Below, one piece after another: positions 18,576-26,593 of a stretch of DNA of 64,000 nucleotides. Made by a program: the position numbers and the translations under genes. Position 1 is the stretch's first letter. Each line of letters opens with the position of its first letter. This DNA is from Bradyrhizobium elkanii USDA 76 (GTDB lineage Bacteria; Pseudomonadota; Alphaproteobacteria; Rhizobiales; Xanthobacteraceae): contig NZ_CP066356.1 in NCBI RefSeq assembly GCF_023278185.1, positions 2,534,001 through 2,598,000 on the forward strand, read 5' to 3'. The notes below the pieces were generated by a model, which saw only the letters and a program-made list of their open reading frames with translations, ran no database searches and had not been told where the DNA came from.

Positions 18576-18663
18576 ATTGCACGCGCGGTTGGCTCGACGC
18601 CACGAGGGGCGTCATGATTGTTCAGGCGCGGCTCGTCCGGTGCAACGTGCTCGTGCGGCGGTC

Positions 18664-18867
18664 CTAGGCGATGTCGAACTCGTCCTGCATCCTGGTCACG
18701 ATGTCGCGAAGCTCTTTTTCCTTCGCCTCATCCAGTGCGGTCTCGCGCGTGCCGCCGAGATCCCAGCTCGGAGTATAGCCCTTGAGCCGGATCAGCTTCA
18801 GGCCCGTGACACCCGACCTTCTTTCCAGTTCGGCAGTGATCTCGTGCTGCATCTGGAGTGTCTTCAT
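18664..18867 (-). CDS. Small soluble hypothetical protein, 67 residues
   Basis: I do not recognise a family. The protein starts MKTLQMQHEITAELERRSG and is highly charged, with a central GYTPSWDLGGTRE and a helical C-terminus (EAKEKELRDIVTRMQDEFD). The ATG at 18867 has GGAG seven bases upstream. A near-match to the EcfG promoter (GGAAC-N16-TGTT) lies about 30 bp upstream, and an exact EcfG promoter for the next gene faces the other way. It is therefore probably a general-stress gene. There is no signal peptide or membrane helix. Confidence 0.7.
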   Translation of the reverse strand: MKTLQMQHEITAELERRSGVTGLKLIRLKGYTPSWDLGGTRETALDEAKEKELRDIVTRMQDEFDIA

Positions 18868-18896
18868 CGCGCATCTCCGGGAACGCTATCCCGCTC

Positions 18897-18921
18897 AACA
18901 GGACAGCCAGCATCATGTTCC
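18897..18921 (-). promoter_or_regulatory. Near-consensus EcfG promoter for the gene at 18664-18867
   Basis: On the reverse strand GGAAC (18921-18917) is followed after 16 bases by TGTT (18900-18897). One base differs from the CGTT consensus. The predicted start near 18889 gives a leader of about 22 bases that just covers the GGAG ribosome binding site. Confidence 0.45.
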
Positions 18922-18957
18922 TCGCGAGCCCGCGCCGGATGCGTGTCCCGCCGTCCT

Positions 18958-18983
18958 GGAACGTCCGCCTTGCGGTCCACGTT
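18958..18983 (+). promoter_or_regulatory. EcfG (general stress) promoter, exact consensus
   Basis: GGAAC (18958-18962), 17 bases, then CGTT (18980-18983). This matches the alphaproteobacterial EcfG consensus exactly. It predicts a start near 18991 and a leader of about 23 bases carrying AGGAAAGGA before the ATG at 19014. Confidence 0.7.
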
Positions 18984-19013
18984 GCTTCCGGTCGAACCAG
19001 GAAAGGACCTCAC

Positions 19014-19343
19014 ATGAAGAAACTGGCAACGATCGGATTGGCTGCGGCCATGATGCTGTCGACATCGCTCGCCTTCGCGCAGGGTGGCGGCGGCGCCGGA
19101 TCGGCCGGCGGCGCGAGTGCAGGCGCGGGGACCGGAAGCTCCGGCACAGGAACCGGCACCGGCGGCACCACCGGGATGGGAACCGGCTCGGGAATGAGCA
19201 ATCCGCCCGGAAGCACGATTGGCAACATGAACAACCCAGGCACCTCGACGCCGAACTACTCGACCGACCCGAACAACAATTCGGCGACCGGGACCTCGAA
19301 CCTGCCCGGCAACAACAGCGGAACGCGGACCAATCCGCGATGA
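19014..19343 (+). CDS. Exported Gly/Ser/Thr/Asn-rich low-complexity protein
   Basis: The product of 109 residues has a canonical Sec signal peptide (MKKLATIGLAAAMMLSTSLAFAQ, cleavage after residue 23). The mature chain is almost wholly low-complexity: a Gly/Ala/Ser/Thr part (GAGTGSSGTGTGTGG) and then an Asn/Pro/Ser/Thr part (NNPGTSTPNYSTDPNNNSA). It has no cysteines and almost no hydrophobic core, so it is probably disordered in the periplasm or outside the cell. The ATG at 19014 has AGGAAAGGA upstream. It is driven by an exact EcfG promoter and closed by a terminator, so it is a single stress-induced unit. Function unknown. Confidence 0.85.
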   Translation: MKKLATIGLAAAMMLSTSLAFAQGGGGAGSAGGASAGAGTGSSGTGTGTGGTTGMGTGSGMSNPPGSTIGNMNNPGTSTPNYSTDPNNNSATGTSNLPGNNSGTRTNPR

Positions 19344-19348
19344 TCGCG

Positions 19349-19375
19349 AAAGCCCCGCCTCAGTGCGGGGCTTTT
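19349..19375 (+). terminator. Terminator of the glycine-rich protein gene
   Basis: A perfect 10-bp stem (19349-19358 with 19365-19374), 6-base loop, ending in TTTT, starts 6 bp after the stop codon. Confidence 0.85.
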
Positions 19376-19509
19376 CGTTACGCCCCGGATCGCGAAGACC
19401 AACAATGGACGTAGCGACAAAACGCCAAAGGTGATCCATATTGCGCTAAGATTGATGTTTATCGAGCACGTAATGAAGCTCCTGCTATTGGCAAGAAAGG
19501 AGTATTGGC

Positions 19510-19926
19510 ATGACGTTGCGCAATCTCTCTTATAGCCTCCTAATCTCTTTATTTGCATTTGGCGTAGAGATCGCTGTCTCGCTGGCCGCAGATGCACCGA
19601 AGGACAACAAGGGATACACAACGAGCAAAACGACAGTGGTCGAACTGGGCCCCGAATTTCCAGGCATGGAAGGTCGGCAACTGAGGCTCCGTCTGCTCAC
19701 GATCGAGCCGGGAGGCCACATCGGCCTGCACGATCACAAGGAACGGCCTGCCGTTGTATATTTCTTGCAGGGAAACGACACCGTCATTCGGGACGACGGC
19801 ACCTCTCAGACCTTCAAGGCTGGGGATGTGACGGGCGAGCCTGGAACGACAATTCACTGGCACCGCAATGATGGCAAGGATGCCGTCATCTTCGTCACGG
19901 CCGATATCTTCAAGCCAAAGAACTGA
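19510..19926 (+). CDS. Exported cupin-domain protein
   Basis: The product of 138 residues has an N-terminal signal sequence (about 1-27, LLISLFAFGVEIAVSLAA). A single cupin domain follows: the first metal motif is GGHIGLHDHKERP, and a second HWHRND lies near the end, giving enough histidines for one metal. It is predicted periplasmic. Small exported cupins of this kind have no fixed function. The ATG at 19510 has AAGGAGTATT upstream. GC content is lower here than in neighbouring genes (for example the leader AATCTCTCTTATAGCCTCC), which may mark recent transfer. The next gene is convergent. Confidence 0.82.
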   Translation: MTLRNLSYSLLISLFAFGVEIAVSLAADAPKDNKGYTTSKTTVVELGPEFPGMEGRQLRLRLLTIEPGGHIGLHDHKERPAVVYFLQGNDTVIRDDGTSQTFKAGDVTGEPGTTIHWHRNDGKDAVIFVTADIFKPKN

Positions 19927-19974
19927 GGCGATCGGCAGAACCGGCGATTGTATCGGACCGCTCTTGGCCAGTAA

Positions 19975-20634
19975 CTATGCCTTGCGCGGGGCTTTTCGCG
20001 CGGCCTTGTTCGCAGGCTTTGCCGCGGAGGCTGCCGTGCCGACCGGCTGCACCCGCAGGCCATCCACGAATACGTCCAACAGCCTGAGCGCGGTGGTCTG
20101 CCAGCCGGGCTGGTCGTGCATGTAGCACATGCCGATCAGCGCGCGCAGCACGTCCTCGGCGCTGATGTCGCCGCGGATCGCGCCGGCCGCGACCGCGCGC
20201 GCGAGCAGGGTGCCGATCGCCCTGGTCAGGCGGTCGAACGAATAGGCGTGCAATTCGGTCGAGCCGTGCGCGACCAGCGCCAGTGCCGCGACCATGCCCT
20301 TCTTGGTGGCGACGAATTCCACATTGGCGCGCAGCCAGCGCCGCAGCGCCTCGACCGGCTCGGGCGCGCATTGCAGTTGCTCGGCCAGATCGCCGAGCTG
20401 CTCGACCTCGCGGCGATAGACCGCCTCATAAAGCGCCTCGCGGGTCGGGAAGTGGCGATAGAGCGTGCCGATGCCGACGCCGGCATGGCGCGCCACCGCC
20501 TCGAGGCTCGCCTCGCTGCCGCCGGCCGAGAACACGGCCTTGGCCGCTTCCAGCACGCGCTCGCGGTTGCGCACGGCGTCGGCGCGGGGCTTGCGCGCAA
20601 TTTCTGGTGATCGAGCGGCCATTAGTTTTTTCAT
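19975..20634 (-). CDS. TetR-family transcriptional regulator
   Basis: The 219-residue protein has an N-terminal TetR helix-turn-helix (about 22-68: NRERVLEAAKAVFSAGG, then ARHAGVGIGTLYRHFPTREAL). The C-terminal ligand-binding domain is followed by a Lys/Ala-rich tail (AAKPANKAARKAPRKA). It is divergent from the molybdenum hydroxylase operon. A palindrome in the shared gap (20661-20683) is the likely operator, so autoregulation and repression of the oxidoreductase genes are expected. I use the ATG at 20634, preceded by AGGGTGAAAAG; another ATG at 20622 is also possible. Confidence 0.93.
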   Translation of the reverse strand: MKKLMAARSPEIARKPRADAVRNRERVLEAAKAVFSAGGSEASLEAVARHAGVGIGTLYRHFPTREALYEAVYRREVEQLGDLAEQLQCAPEPVEALRRWLRANVEFVATKKGMVAALALVAHGSTELHAYSFDRLTRAIGTLLARAVAAGAIRGDISAEDVLRALIGMCYMHDQPGWQTTALRLLDVFVDGLRVQPVGTAASAAKPANKAARKAPRKA

Positions 20635-20660
20635 TGGCTTTTTCTTTTCACCCTCCCTTG

Positions 20661-20683
20661 TAAACGGAGGATGCCTCCGTATA
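20661..20683. promoter_or_regulatory. Candidate TetR operator
   Basis: ACGGAGG (20664-20670), ATG, CCTCCGT (20674-20680) is a perfect inverted repeat, and the flanking TA/TA pairs extend it to 23 bp with one mismatch per arm. It lies 27 bp from the tetR start and 105 bp from the first hydroxylase gene, as a TetR dimer operator should. Confidence 0.65.
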
Positions 20684-20787
20684 TGGCGACCAGCACCGGA
20701 CCTGACAAGGCGCGCCGATCCTGCATCGGCGGCCACGGGTTTCCGTTGCCTCGATTCAACCCGACCATACACGGATCGGAGCCCTGC

Positions 20788-21285
20788 ATGAATCTCCCTC
20801 TCAGCCTCACCATCAACGGTGTCCGCCGGGAAATTGTCCTCGACGACCCCCGCGTTACCCTGCTCGACCTGTTGCGCGAGCGCCTCGACCTCACCGGCAC
20901 CAAGAAGGGATGCGACCGCGGCCAGTGCGGCGCGTGCACCGTCCTGGTCGACGGCCGCCGCATCAATTCCTGCCTCGCGCTCGCCGTCAGCCATGACGGC
21001 GCCGAGATCACAACCATCGAAGGCGTCGCGCGCGGCGACCAGCTGCATCCGGTGCAGGCCGCCTTCATCGCCCATGACGGCTTCCAGTGCGGCTTCTGCA
21101 CGCCGGGCCAGATCATGAGCGGCATCGGCCTGATCCAGGAAGGCCAGGCCGGCGACGATCCGGAGCGCGTGCGCGAATGCATGAGCGGCAATCTGTGCCG
21201 CTGCGGGGCCTATCAAGGAATCACCGAGGCCGTGCTCGAGGCGCAGGCCGGCATCAACGCGACCAAACAGAGGCGCTCCGCATGA
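20788..21285 (+). CDS. Molybdenum hydroxylase 2Fe-2S subunit (PaoA/YagT-like)
   Basis: This is the electron-transfer subunit of a xanthine oxidase family enzyme, 165 residues long. The plant-type [2Fe-2S] ligands are Cys42, 47, 50 and 62 (GCDRGQCGACTVL). The second cluster uses Cys101, 104, 137 and 139 (QCGFCTPGQ and NLCRCGAY). Unlike E. coli PaoA, it has no N-terminal Tat signal, so the enzyme is probably cytoplasmic. The ATG at 20788 starts MNLPLSLTING; longer in-frame starts run into the operator. It overlaps the FAD subunit gene by 4 bp (ATGA). Confidence 0.95.
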   Translation: MNLPLSLTINGVRREIVLDDPRVTLLDLLRERLDLTGTKKGCDRGQCGACTVLVDGRRINSCLALAVSHDGAEITTIEGVARGDQLHPVQAAFIAHDGFQCGFCTPGQIMSGIGLIQEGQAGDDPERVRECMSGNLCRCGAYQGITEAVLEAQAGINATKQRRSA

Positions 21286-22328
21286 TGAACTTCGATTATG
21301 TCAGGCCGGCCAGCGTCGCGGACGCGATCGCGGCGGCATCCGAAAAGGGCGCGAGCTATCTCGCCTCCGGCACCAATCTGCTCGACCTGATGAAGGGCGG
21401 CGTCAGCCGGCCGAGCCTTCTCGTCGACGTCACGCGTCTGCCGGGGCTCGACCGCATCGAGCATCTGGCCGACGGCGGCCTGCGGATCGGCGCGCTGGTG
21501 CGCAATGCGGATCTCGCGCATGACGCGGAGTTTGCGCGCAACTATCCGGCGGTTGCCGAGGCGTTGCTGTCGGGCGCGTCCGCCCAGCTGCGCAATGCCG
21601 CGACCGTCGGCGGCAATCTGATGCAGCGGACACGCTGCGCCTATTTCTACGACGCCGGCAGCGCCTGCAACCGGCGCTGGCCGGGCGCCGGCTGCGACGC
21701 CCTGAAGGGCGAGAACCGCCTGCACGCGGTGCTCGGCTGGAGCGAGGGCTGCATCGCGACCCATCCGTCGGATTTCTGCGTGCCGCTGGTCGCGTTCGAC
21801 GCCGTCGTCGAGATCGAGGGCAAGACCGGCCGGCGCGAGCTGCCGCTCGAGGCGCTGCACCGTCTGCCGGGCGAGACGCCGGAGCGCGAGACCGCGCTGG
21901 AGCGCGGCGACCTGATCGTCGCGCTGCGGCTGCCGGCCGAAGCGCAAGGCTTCTCCGGGCATGCGCGCTACATCAAGGTGCGCGAGCGCACCTCCTATGC
22001 GTTTGCCGTGGTCTCGGCTGCGGCCGGCTTGCGCATCGAGGATGGAAAAATCCGCGAGGCGCGGCTTGCGCTCGGCGGCGTCGCGGCAAAGCCGTGGCGG
22101 GCGCGCGAGGCCGAGCAGGTGCTCGCGGGCGCCGCGCCGGATGCGGCTAGCTATCGCGAGGCGGCGCGCGCCGCGCTCGCGGGCGCAAAACCGTCCGGCG
22201 ACAACGCCTTCAAGATCGAGCTCGCGCAGCGCATCGTCGCGCGCGCGCTCACCCTTGCTGCCGCAGGCACGCCGGATCGCATTCCCGCGCTGCCGGGCTC
22301 TCCCTTCTCATCCGTTGCAGGAGCGTAA
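21282..22328 (+). CDS. Molybdenum hydroxylase FAD subunit with extra 4Fe-4S motif (PaoB/YagS-like)
   Basis: The 348-residue subunit has the FAD-binding motifs ASGTNLLDLMKGG and ATVGGNLMQRTRC of the CO-dehydrogenase flavoprotein family. A cysteine-rich insert at 119-166 (Cys119, 129, 138, 157; also 166) matches the extra [4Fe-4S] cluster of the aldehyde oxidoreductase PaoABC, which ordinary xanthine dehydrogenases lack. The ATG at 21282 overlaps the previous stop; an adjacent ATG at 21285 is equally possible. Electrons should pass from molybdenum through the 2Fe-2S clusters to FAD. The substrate is probably an aldehyde or N-heterocycle (inference). Confidence 0.94.
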   Translation: MMNFDYVRPASVADAIAAASEKGASYLASGTNLLDLMKGGVSRPSLLVDVTRLPGLDRIEHLADGGLRIGALVRNADLAHDAEFARNYPAVAEALLSGASAQLRNAATVGGNLMQRTRCAYFYDAGSACNRRWPGAGCDALKGENRLHAVLGWSEGCIATHPSDFCVPLVAFDAVVEIEGKTGRRELPLEALHRLPGETPERETALERGDLIVALRLPAEAQGFSGHARYIKVRERTSYAFAVVSAAAGLRIEDGKIREARLALGGVAAKPWRAREAEQVLAGAAPDAASYREAARAALAGAKPSGDNAFKIELAQRIVARALTLAAAGTPDRIPALPGSPFSSVAGA

Positions 22329-22331
22329 CGC

Positions 22332-24599
22332 ATGACGGCTGAACTCAATCTGACCCGCGACCCCGCCCATGTCAGGCACGGCTCGAATATCGGCCAGCCG
22401 CTGACCCGCACCGACGGCACCTTGAAGGTGACCGGCAAGGCGCGCTATGCCGCCGACAATCATCCGCCCGGCATGGTCTATGCCGTGATCGCGACCAGCT
22501 GCATCGCGCGCGGCCGCGTCACCGCGCTCGACGTCGTTGCCGCCAGGCGCCACCCCGGCGTCATCGATGTGATGACGCCGGCGCACAAGCCGGAGCTCGC
22601 GGAGGACCCGGACGCCAAGGGCAATCCGTTCGCCTTCCGCATGGAGCTCCTGCAGAGCGACGAGGTGCGCTACGCCAACCAGGCGATCGCGGTGGTGATC
22701 GCCGAGACGCTGGAGGCCGCCACCGAAGGCGCCGCGCTGCTGTCGCCGCGCTATCAGGTCGAGATCGCGCGCGTCGGCCTCGACGCCGGGGAGGCCTATG
22801 CGCCGCCGGTGGTCGGCATCGGCAATCCCGCCGAGGTCCGCCACGGCGATATCGATGCGGGCCTTGCCGCGGCATCGAAGCGGATCGACGCAACCTACGA
22901 GACGCCGGCGCAGTATCACAACGCGATGGAGCCGCACGCGATCGTCGCGGTGTGGGACGGCGACCGCTTGTTCCTCGACACGCCGAGCCAGGGCATGGCG
23001 ATGGCGCAGATGCGGATCGGCGGCCTGTTCGGCGTTCCGCCCGGCAACATCCACATCAACAGCCCGTTCCTCGGCGGCGGCTTCGGCTCCAAGGGCCTGG
23101 TCTCCGGGCCGCAGGTGCTCGGCATCATGGCGGCGAAGCTGGTCGGACGTCCGGTCAAGCTGGTGCTGCGGCGGAGCCAGATGTACGGCCCGGTCGGCCA
23201 TCGACCGCAGACCCGCCAGCGCATCCGGATCGGCACCGGTGACGACGGCCTGCTGACCGCGCTCGAACACGAAGCGCGCGTCACGACATCGAGCTTCGAC
23301 GATTTCTACGAGCCGGCGGCGGACGCCTCGCACACGCTCTATACGAGCCCGGCAATCCGCACCGCGCACGAGGCGGTGCGCGTCGACACCGGCACGCCGC
23401 TGTTCATGCGCGCGCCGGGCGAGGCCACCGGATCGATCGCGCTGGAGAGCGCGATCGACGAGGCGGCGTTCGCCTGCGGCATCGATCCCCTGGAATTCCG
23501 GCTGAAGAACTACGCCGAGGTCGAGCCGATCACCGGCAAGCCGTTTTCCTCCAAGGCGCTGCGGCAGTGCTACGCCAGGGCCGCCGAACGTTTCGGCTGG
23601 GCGGGGCGTCCGCTGCAGCCAAGGCAGATGCGCGACGAGAACGGCTTCCTCGTCGGATGGGGCATGGGCACCGCGACATTCCCGGCGCTGATGTTCCAGG
23701 GCAATGCCCGCGCCGTGATCCGCGCCGACGGACGCGGGGTGATGGAGAGTGGCGCGCACGATATGGGGCAGGGCGCCTGGACCGCGCTCACGCAAATCTC
23801 GGCCGACGCGCTCGCGCTCGATCTCGAGCAGATCTCGTTCCTGTCGGGCACCTCGGACCTGCCGGATGCCGGCATCGCCGGCGGCTCCGCGCACACTGCA
23901 ACGGTCGGTGCCGCGATCCACAATGCCGGCGCGGCGGTGATCGCAAAGCTCGCCGAACTTGCGACCTCCGATCAGCGCTCGCCGCTGTTCGGCGCCGGCA
24001 ATGCCGGCGTGGTGGCGCGGGCCGGGCGGCTCTATCGCCGCGACGATGACGCGCGCAGCGAAAGCTACGCCGAGATCCTGGCGCGCGCCGGCGTTGCCGA
24101 GGTCGAGGCCTCTGGCACGGGTGCGGCTGATTCCGCGGCGCAATCGCAATATGCGATGCACGCGCATGGCGCCGTCTTTGCCGAGGTGAAGGTCGATCCG
24201 GAGCTCGGCCAGATCCGCGCCACGCGGCTGGTCGGCGCGTTCGCCGCCGGCCGCATCATCAATCCGTTGATGGTGCAGAGCCAGCTGCGCGGCGGCATGA
24301 TCTGGGGCCTTTCCTTCGCGCTGCACGAGGAGGCGGTGATGGACAAGAGGTCCGGACGCATCCTGAATGCGAACCTTGCCGAGTATCATGTGCCCGTGAA
24401 TGCCGACGTGCCGTCGATGGAGGTGATCACGGTCGACGAGCACGATCCGCACGTCAATCCGCTCGGCATCAAGGGCGTCGGCGAGATCGGCATCACCGGC
24501 AGCGCCGGCGCCGTCGCCAACGCCGTCTTCCACGCCACCGGCATCCGGGTGCGGAATTTCCCGATCAAGATCGAGGAAGTGGTGATGGGGTTAAGTTGA
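22332..24599 (+). CDS. Molybdenum hydroxylase catalytic subunit (PaoC/YagR-like)
   Basis: The 755-residue large subunit binds the molybdopterin cofactor and oxidises the substrate. It has an aldehyde oxidase a/b hammerhead domain (about 28-150) and the molybdopterin-binding domain (about 165-720). Cofactor-contact segments include FLGGGFGSKG and FMRAPGEATGSIALE. The catalytic glutamate is in GIKGVGEIGITGSA near residue 715. Length and motifs agree with PaoC. It starts 3 bp after the FAD subunit. No XdhC/PaoD maturation gene is next to it, so cofactor insertion must use a chaperone encoded elsewhere. Confidence 0.94.
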   Translation: MTAELNLTRDPAHVRHGSNIGQPLTRTDGTLKVTGKARYAADNHPPGMVYAVIATSCIARGRVTALDVVAARRHPGVIDVMTPAHKPELAEDPDAKGNPFAFRMELLQSDEVRYANQAIAVVIAETLEAATEGAALLSPRYQVEIARVGLDAGEAYAPPVVGIGNPAEVRHGDIDAGLAAASKRIDATYETPAQYHNAMEPHAIVAVWDGDRLFLDTPSQGMAMAQMRIGGLFGVPPGNIHINSPFLGGGFGSKGLVSGPQVLGIMAAKLVGRPVKLVLRRSQMYGPVGHRPQTRQRIRIGTGDDGLLTALEHEARVTTSSFDDFYEPAADASHTLYTSPAIRTAHEAVRVDTGTPLFMRAPGEATGSIALESAIDEAAFACGIDPLEFRLKNYAEVEPITGKPFSSKALRQCYARAAERFGWAGRPLQPRQMRDENGFLVGWGMGTATFPALMFQGNARAVIRADGRGVMESGAHDMGQGAWTALTQISADALALDLEQISFLSGTSDLPDAGIAGGSAHTATVGAAIHNAGAAVIAKLAELATSDQRSPLFGAGNAGVVARAGRLYRRDDDARSESYAEILARAGVAEVEASGTGAADSAAQSQYAMHAHGAVFAEVKVDPELGQIRATRLVGAFAAGRIINPLMVQSQLRGGMIWGLSFALHEEAVMDKRSGRILNANLAEYHVPVNADVPSMEVITVDEHDPHVNPLGIKGVGEIGITGSAGAVANAVFHATGIRVRNFPIKIEEVVMGLS

Positions 24600-24621
24600 C
24601 ACTGCTCGATGTAACCATCGA

Positions 24622-24746
24622 TGTCGTCCCGGCGAAAGCCGGGACCCATAACCACGAATGTAAGTTGTGATGCAACGCTGGGGCCGCAGCGGTCTTCAAC
24701 AACACAACCCTGTGGTAATGGGTCCCGGCCTGCGCCGGGACGACGC
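24622..24746. repeat. Palindromic intergenic repeat (GTCGTCCCGGCGAA family), copy 1
   Basis: The left arm (24622-24660) and right arm (24711-24746) are inverted versions of TGTCGTCCCGGCGAA...GCCGGGACCCATAACCAC. A second copy with the same arms and related centre is at 34527-34650. An additional half-arm (CTTCGCCGGGACGACG) follows at about 24754-24769. No gene lies in 24600-24788. Confidence 0.8.
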
Positions 24747-24788
24747 GGGATGGCCTTCGCCGGGACGACGAATGGAGAGAGCGGGGCC

Positions 24789-25460
24789 TCACCCCGCCGC
24801 CGTCACGCAGTTCACCCACAGCACCATAGCCTTCGCATCGCGCGCCGGGTTGGAAAACCGGTGCGGGCGGCGGCTGGCGAAGCGGAAGCTGTCGCCCTGC
24901 TTCAGCGTCCAGGTCTCGGTGTCCACCGTCAGCGTCATCTCGCCCTGGAGCACGAGGCCGGCTTCTTCGCCGTCATGGGTATAGAACTCGTCGCCGGTGT
25001 TGCCGCCGGGCTCGAGATGCACCAGGAACAGATTGAGCCGGCTCTCGCTGCCGGCCGGACTCAGCAGCTGCTTTGAGATTCCGGTGCGCCAAAGCTTCAG
25101 CTCGGCGCGCTGCACCTCGCGGGTCACGACGCCGCCGGCGCCGTCATCTTTCGGCGTCGCGCCGAACAGCGCGGCGATGCCGACGCCGAGCACGTCGGCC
25201 AATGTCGCCAGCACGCGCAGCGAGGGCGACGACAGGCCGCGCTCGATCTGGCTGATGAAGCCGATCGACAAGTCGGTGCGCGCGGCAACCACCTCCAGCG
25301 ACATCTCCTTGCTGCGGCGCAGGTCGCGGATGCGGCGTCCGACCGCGAGATCCATCGCGGGCTCGGCCGGCTTGCCGGCCGGTTTCTTGGCCGGTTTCTT
25401 CGCCGGAGTCCTGGCCGCGCGGCGTGCCGTCGCGGGCCTTGCTGCCGTGCCTTTGCGCAT
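24789..25460 (-). CDS. XRE-cupin regulator with lysine/alanine/proline-rich N-terminus
   Basis: The 223-residue protein has three parts. A basic tail (about 1-33) carries repeated KKPA units (TPAKKPAKKPAGKPAEPA), like histone H1 tails. The HTH_3 domain (about 38-95) reads GRRIRDLRRSKEMSLEVVAARTDLS then FISQIERGLSSPSL. The C-terminal cupin (about 145-215) contains THDGEEAGLVLQGEMTLTVD. It is divergent from an ABC importer operon, its likely target. An ATG (25460) and a GTG (25478) are both possible starts. The ligand is probably the transported amine or amino acid. Confidence 0.88.
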   Translation of the reverse strand: MRKGTAARPATARRAARTPAKKPAKKPAGKPAEPAMDLAVGRRIRDLRRSKEMSLEVVAARTDLSIGFISQIERGLSSPSLRVLATLADVLGVGIAALFGATPKDDGAGGVVTREVQRAELKLWRTGISKQLLSPAGSESRLNLFLVHLEPGGNTGDEFYTHDGEEAGLVLQGEMTLTVDTETWTLKQGDSFRFASRRPHRFSNPARDAKAMVLWVNCVTAAG

Positions 25461-25492
25461 TCTGTTGCCGCCGCTCACGTCAGTCCGCTTCC

Positions 25493-25557
25493 TTCATGTG
25501 CATGAAAACCGCTTGCATTGGCCGCGGTTTCGTGACCACAATTTCATATTGGTGAAA
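25493..25557. promoter_or_regulatory. Two TTCA/TGAA inverted repeats, candidate XRE operators
   Basis: Site 1 is TTCATG-TG-CATGAA (25493-25506). Site 2 is TTTCA-N6-TGAAA (25542-25557). Both share the same half-site and lie in the gap between the divergent XRE-cupin gene and the substrate-binding protein gene, about 49 bp apart. Confidence 0.5.
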
Positions 25558-25642
25558 ATAGGCCGGAACGGCGTCGACCGCAACCAAAAGCCCGAAACGC
25601 GCGGGCGATGCGGCGCCAGGGCCAGCTTCGGGAGGTGTTGCG

Positions 25643-26410
25643 ATGTCGTTTCAGCGTCTCGTCCAGGCCGCGGTGGCCGCCCTTGCCCTTGCCTTGACCG
25701 CGCCGTCAGGGGCGCAGCAGGTGCTGAAGGTCGGGTCGACCCCGACCGGCATTCCCTTCACCTTCCTCGACACCAAGACCAACTCGATCCAGGGCATCAT
25801 GGTCGATCTCGCCACCGAGATCGGCAAGGACGCCGGCTTTACCGTGCAGATCGAGCCGATGCAGTTCTCGGCACTGATCCCCTCGCTGACCGCGAACAAG
25901 ATCGACATCATTGCGGCTGCGATGTTCGCCACCGCCGCGCGCAAGGAGGTGATCGACTTCTCCGATCCAGTCTACACCTACGGCGAGGGCCTCGTGGTGC
26001 CGAAGGCCGACACCAAGGCCTATGCCTCGCAGGAGGATCTGAAGGGCACCGTGGTCGGCGCCCAGGTCGGTACTGCCTTTGTCGATGCGCTGAAGAAGAC
26101 CGGGCTGTTCAGCGAGGTCAAGGTCTACGATACCATTCCCGACATCCTGCGCGACGTGAATGCGGGCCGCCTCAAGGCCGGCTTCGCCGACTATCCGATC
26201 CTCGCCTACAATCTGCAGCAGGGCAATTTCGCCGACGTGCGGCTGGTCGACGGCTACAAGCCGGTCACGGTGGGCACGGTCGCGATCGGCGTCCGCAAGA
26301 GCGACACCGAGCTGCTCGCGAAGATCAATGCCTCGCTCGCCAAGCTGAAGGCGAACGGCACGATCGCCAAGATCCTGGAAAAGTGGGGCCAGAAGGCCGG
26401 CGCGTCGTGA
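25643..26410 (+). CDS. ABC transporter substrate-binding protein, family 3
   Basis: The 255-residue protein has a signal peptide (about 1-24, AAVAALALALTAPSGAQQ) and the family 3 layout: LKVGSTPTGIPFTFLDTKT at the mature N-terminus, GIMVDLATEIGKDAGF, and DFSDPVYTYGEGLVVPK. The characteristic arginine of amino-acid binders is in TAARKEVIDFSDP. It would capture polar amino acids or amines in the periplasm for the permease and ATPase encoded downstream. The ATG at 25643 has GGGAGGTGTT upstream. A palindromic repeat (26460-26563) separates it from the permease and could lower downstream transcript relative to the binding protein. Confidence 0.93.
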   Translation: MSFQRLVQAAVAALALALTAPSGAQQVLKVGSTPTGIPFTFLDTKTNSIQGIMVDLATEIGKDAGFTVQIEPMQFSALIPSLTANKIDIIAAAMFATAARKEVIDFSDPVYTYGEGLVVPKADTKAYASQEDLKGTVVGAQVGTAFVDALKKTGLFSEVKVYDTIPDILRDVNAGRLKAGFADYPILAYNLQQGNFADVRLVDGYKPVTVGTVAIGVRKSDTELLAKINASLAKLKANGTIAKILEKWGQKAGAS

Positions 26411-26459
26411 CGCGCGTGTGCTGCTATTGGACTTGCCGGGCCACGCAAGCTCAGTGACC

Positions 26460-26563
26460 CGTCATCCTGAGGAGCGCGTAGCGCGTCTCGAAGGGTCGAC
26501 GGCCACCAGCCGGGCCGATTCATCTTCGAGACGCGGCGAAGACGCCGCTCCTCAGGATGACGG
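26460..26563. repeat. Palindromic intergenic repeat (CGTCATCCTGAGGAG family), two arms
   Basis: CGTCATCCTGAGGAGCGCG...GTCTCGAAGG (26460-26495) and its inverted partner TTCGAGACGCGGCG...CTCCTCAGGATGACG (26524-26562) can fold into a long hairpin within the ABC operon. One arm of the same family is at 8466-8513. Confidence 0.8.
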
Positions 26564-26593
26564 GAGCGGGTGACGGCGGGATAAATTTAGCCG

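Noticed and set aside
20635..21216. N-terminal extension of the TetR gene to 413 residues
   Set aside because: It would run antisense through the 2Fe-2S subunit gene and the operator; the HTH starts about 20 residues after the chosen ATG.
22308..24533. 741-codon frame antisense to the molybdenum subunit
   Set aside because: Same shadow composition; sense gene has catalytic motifs throughout.
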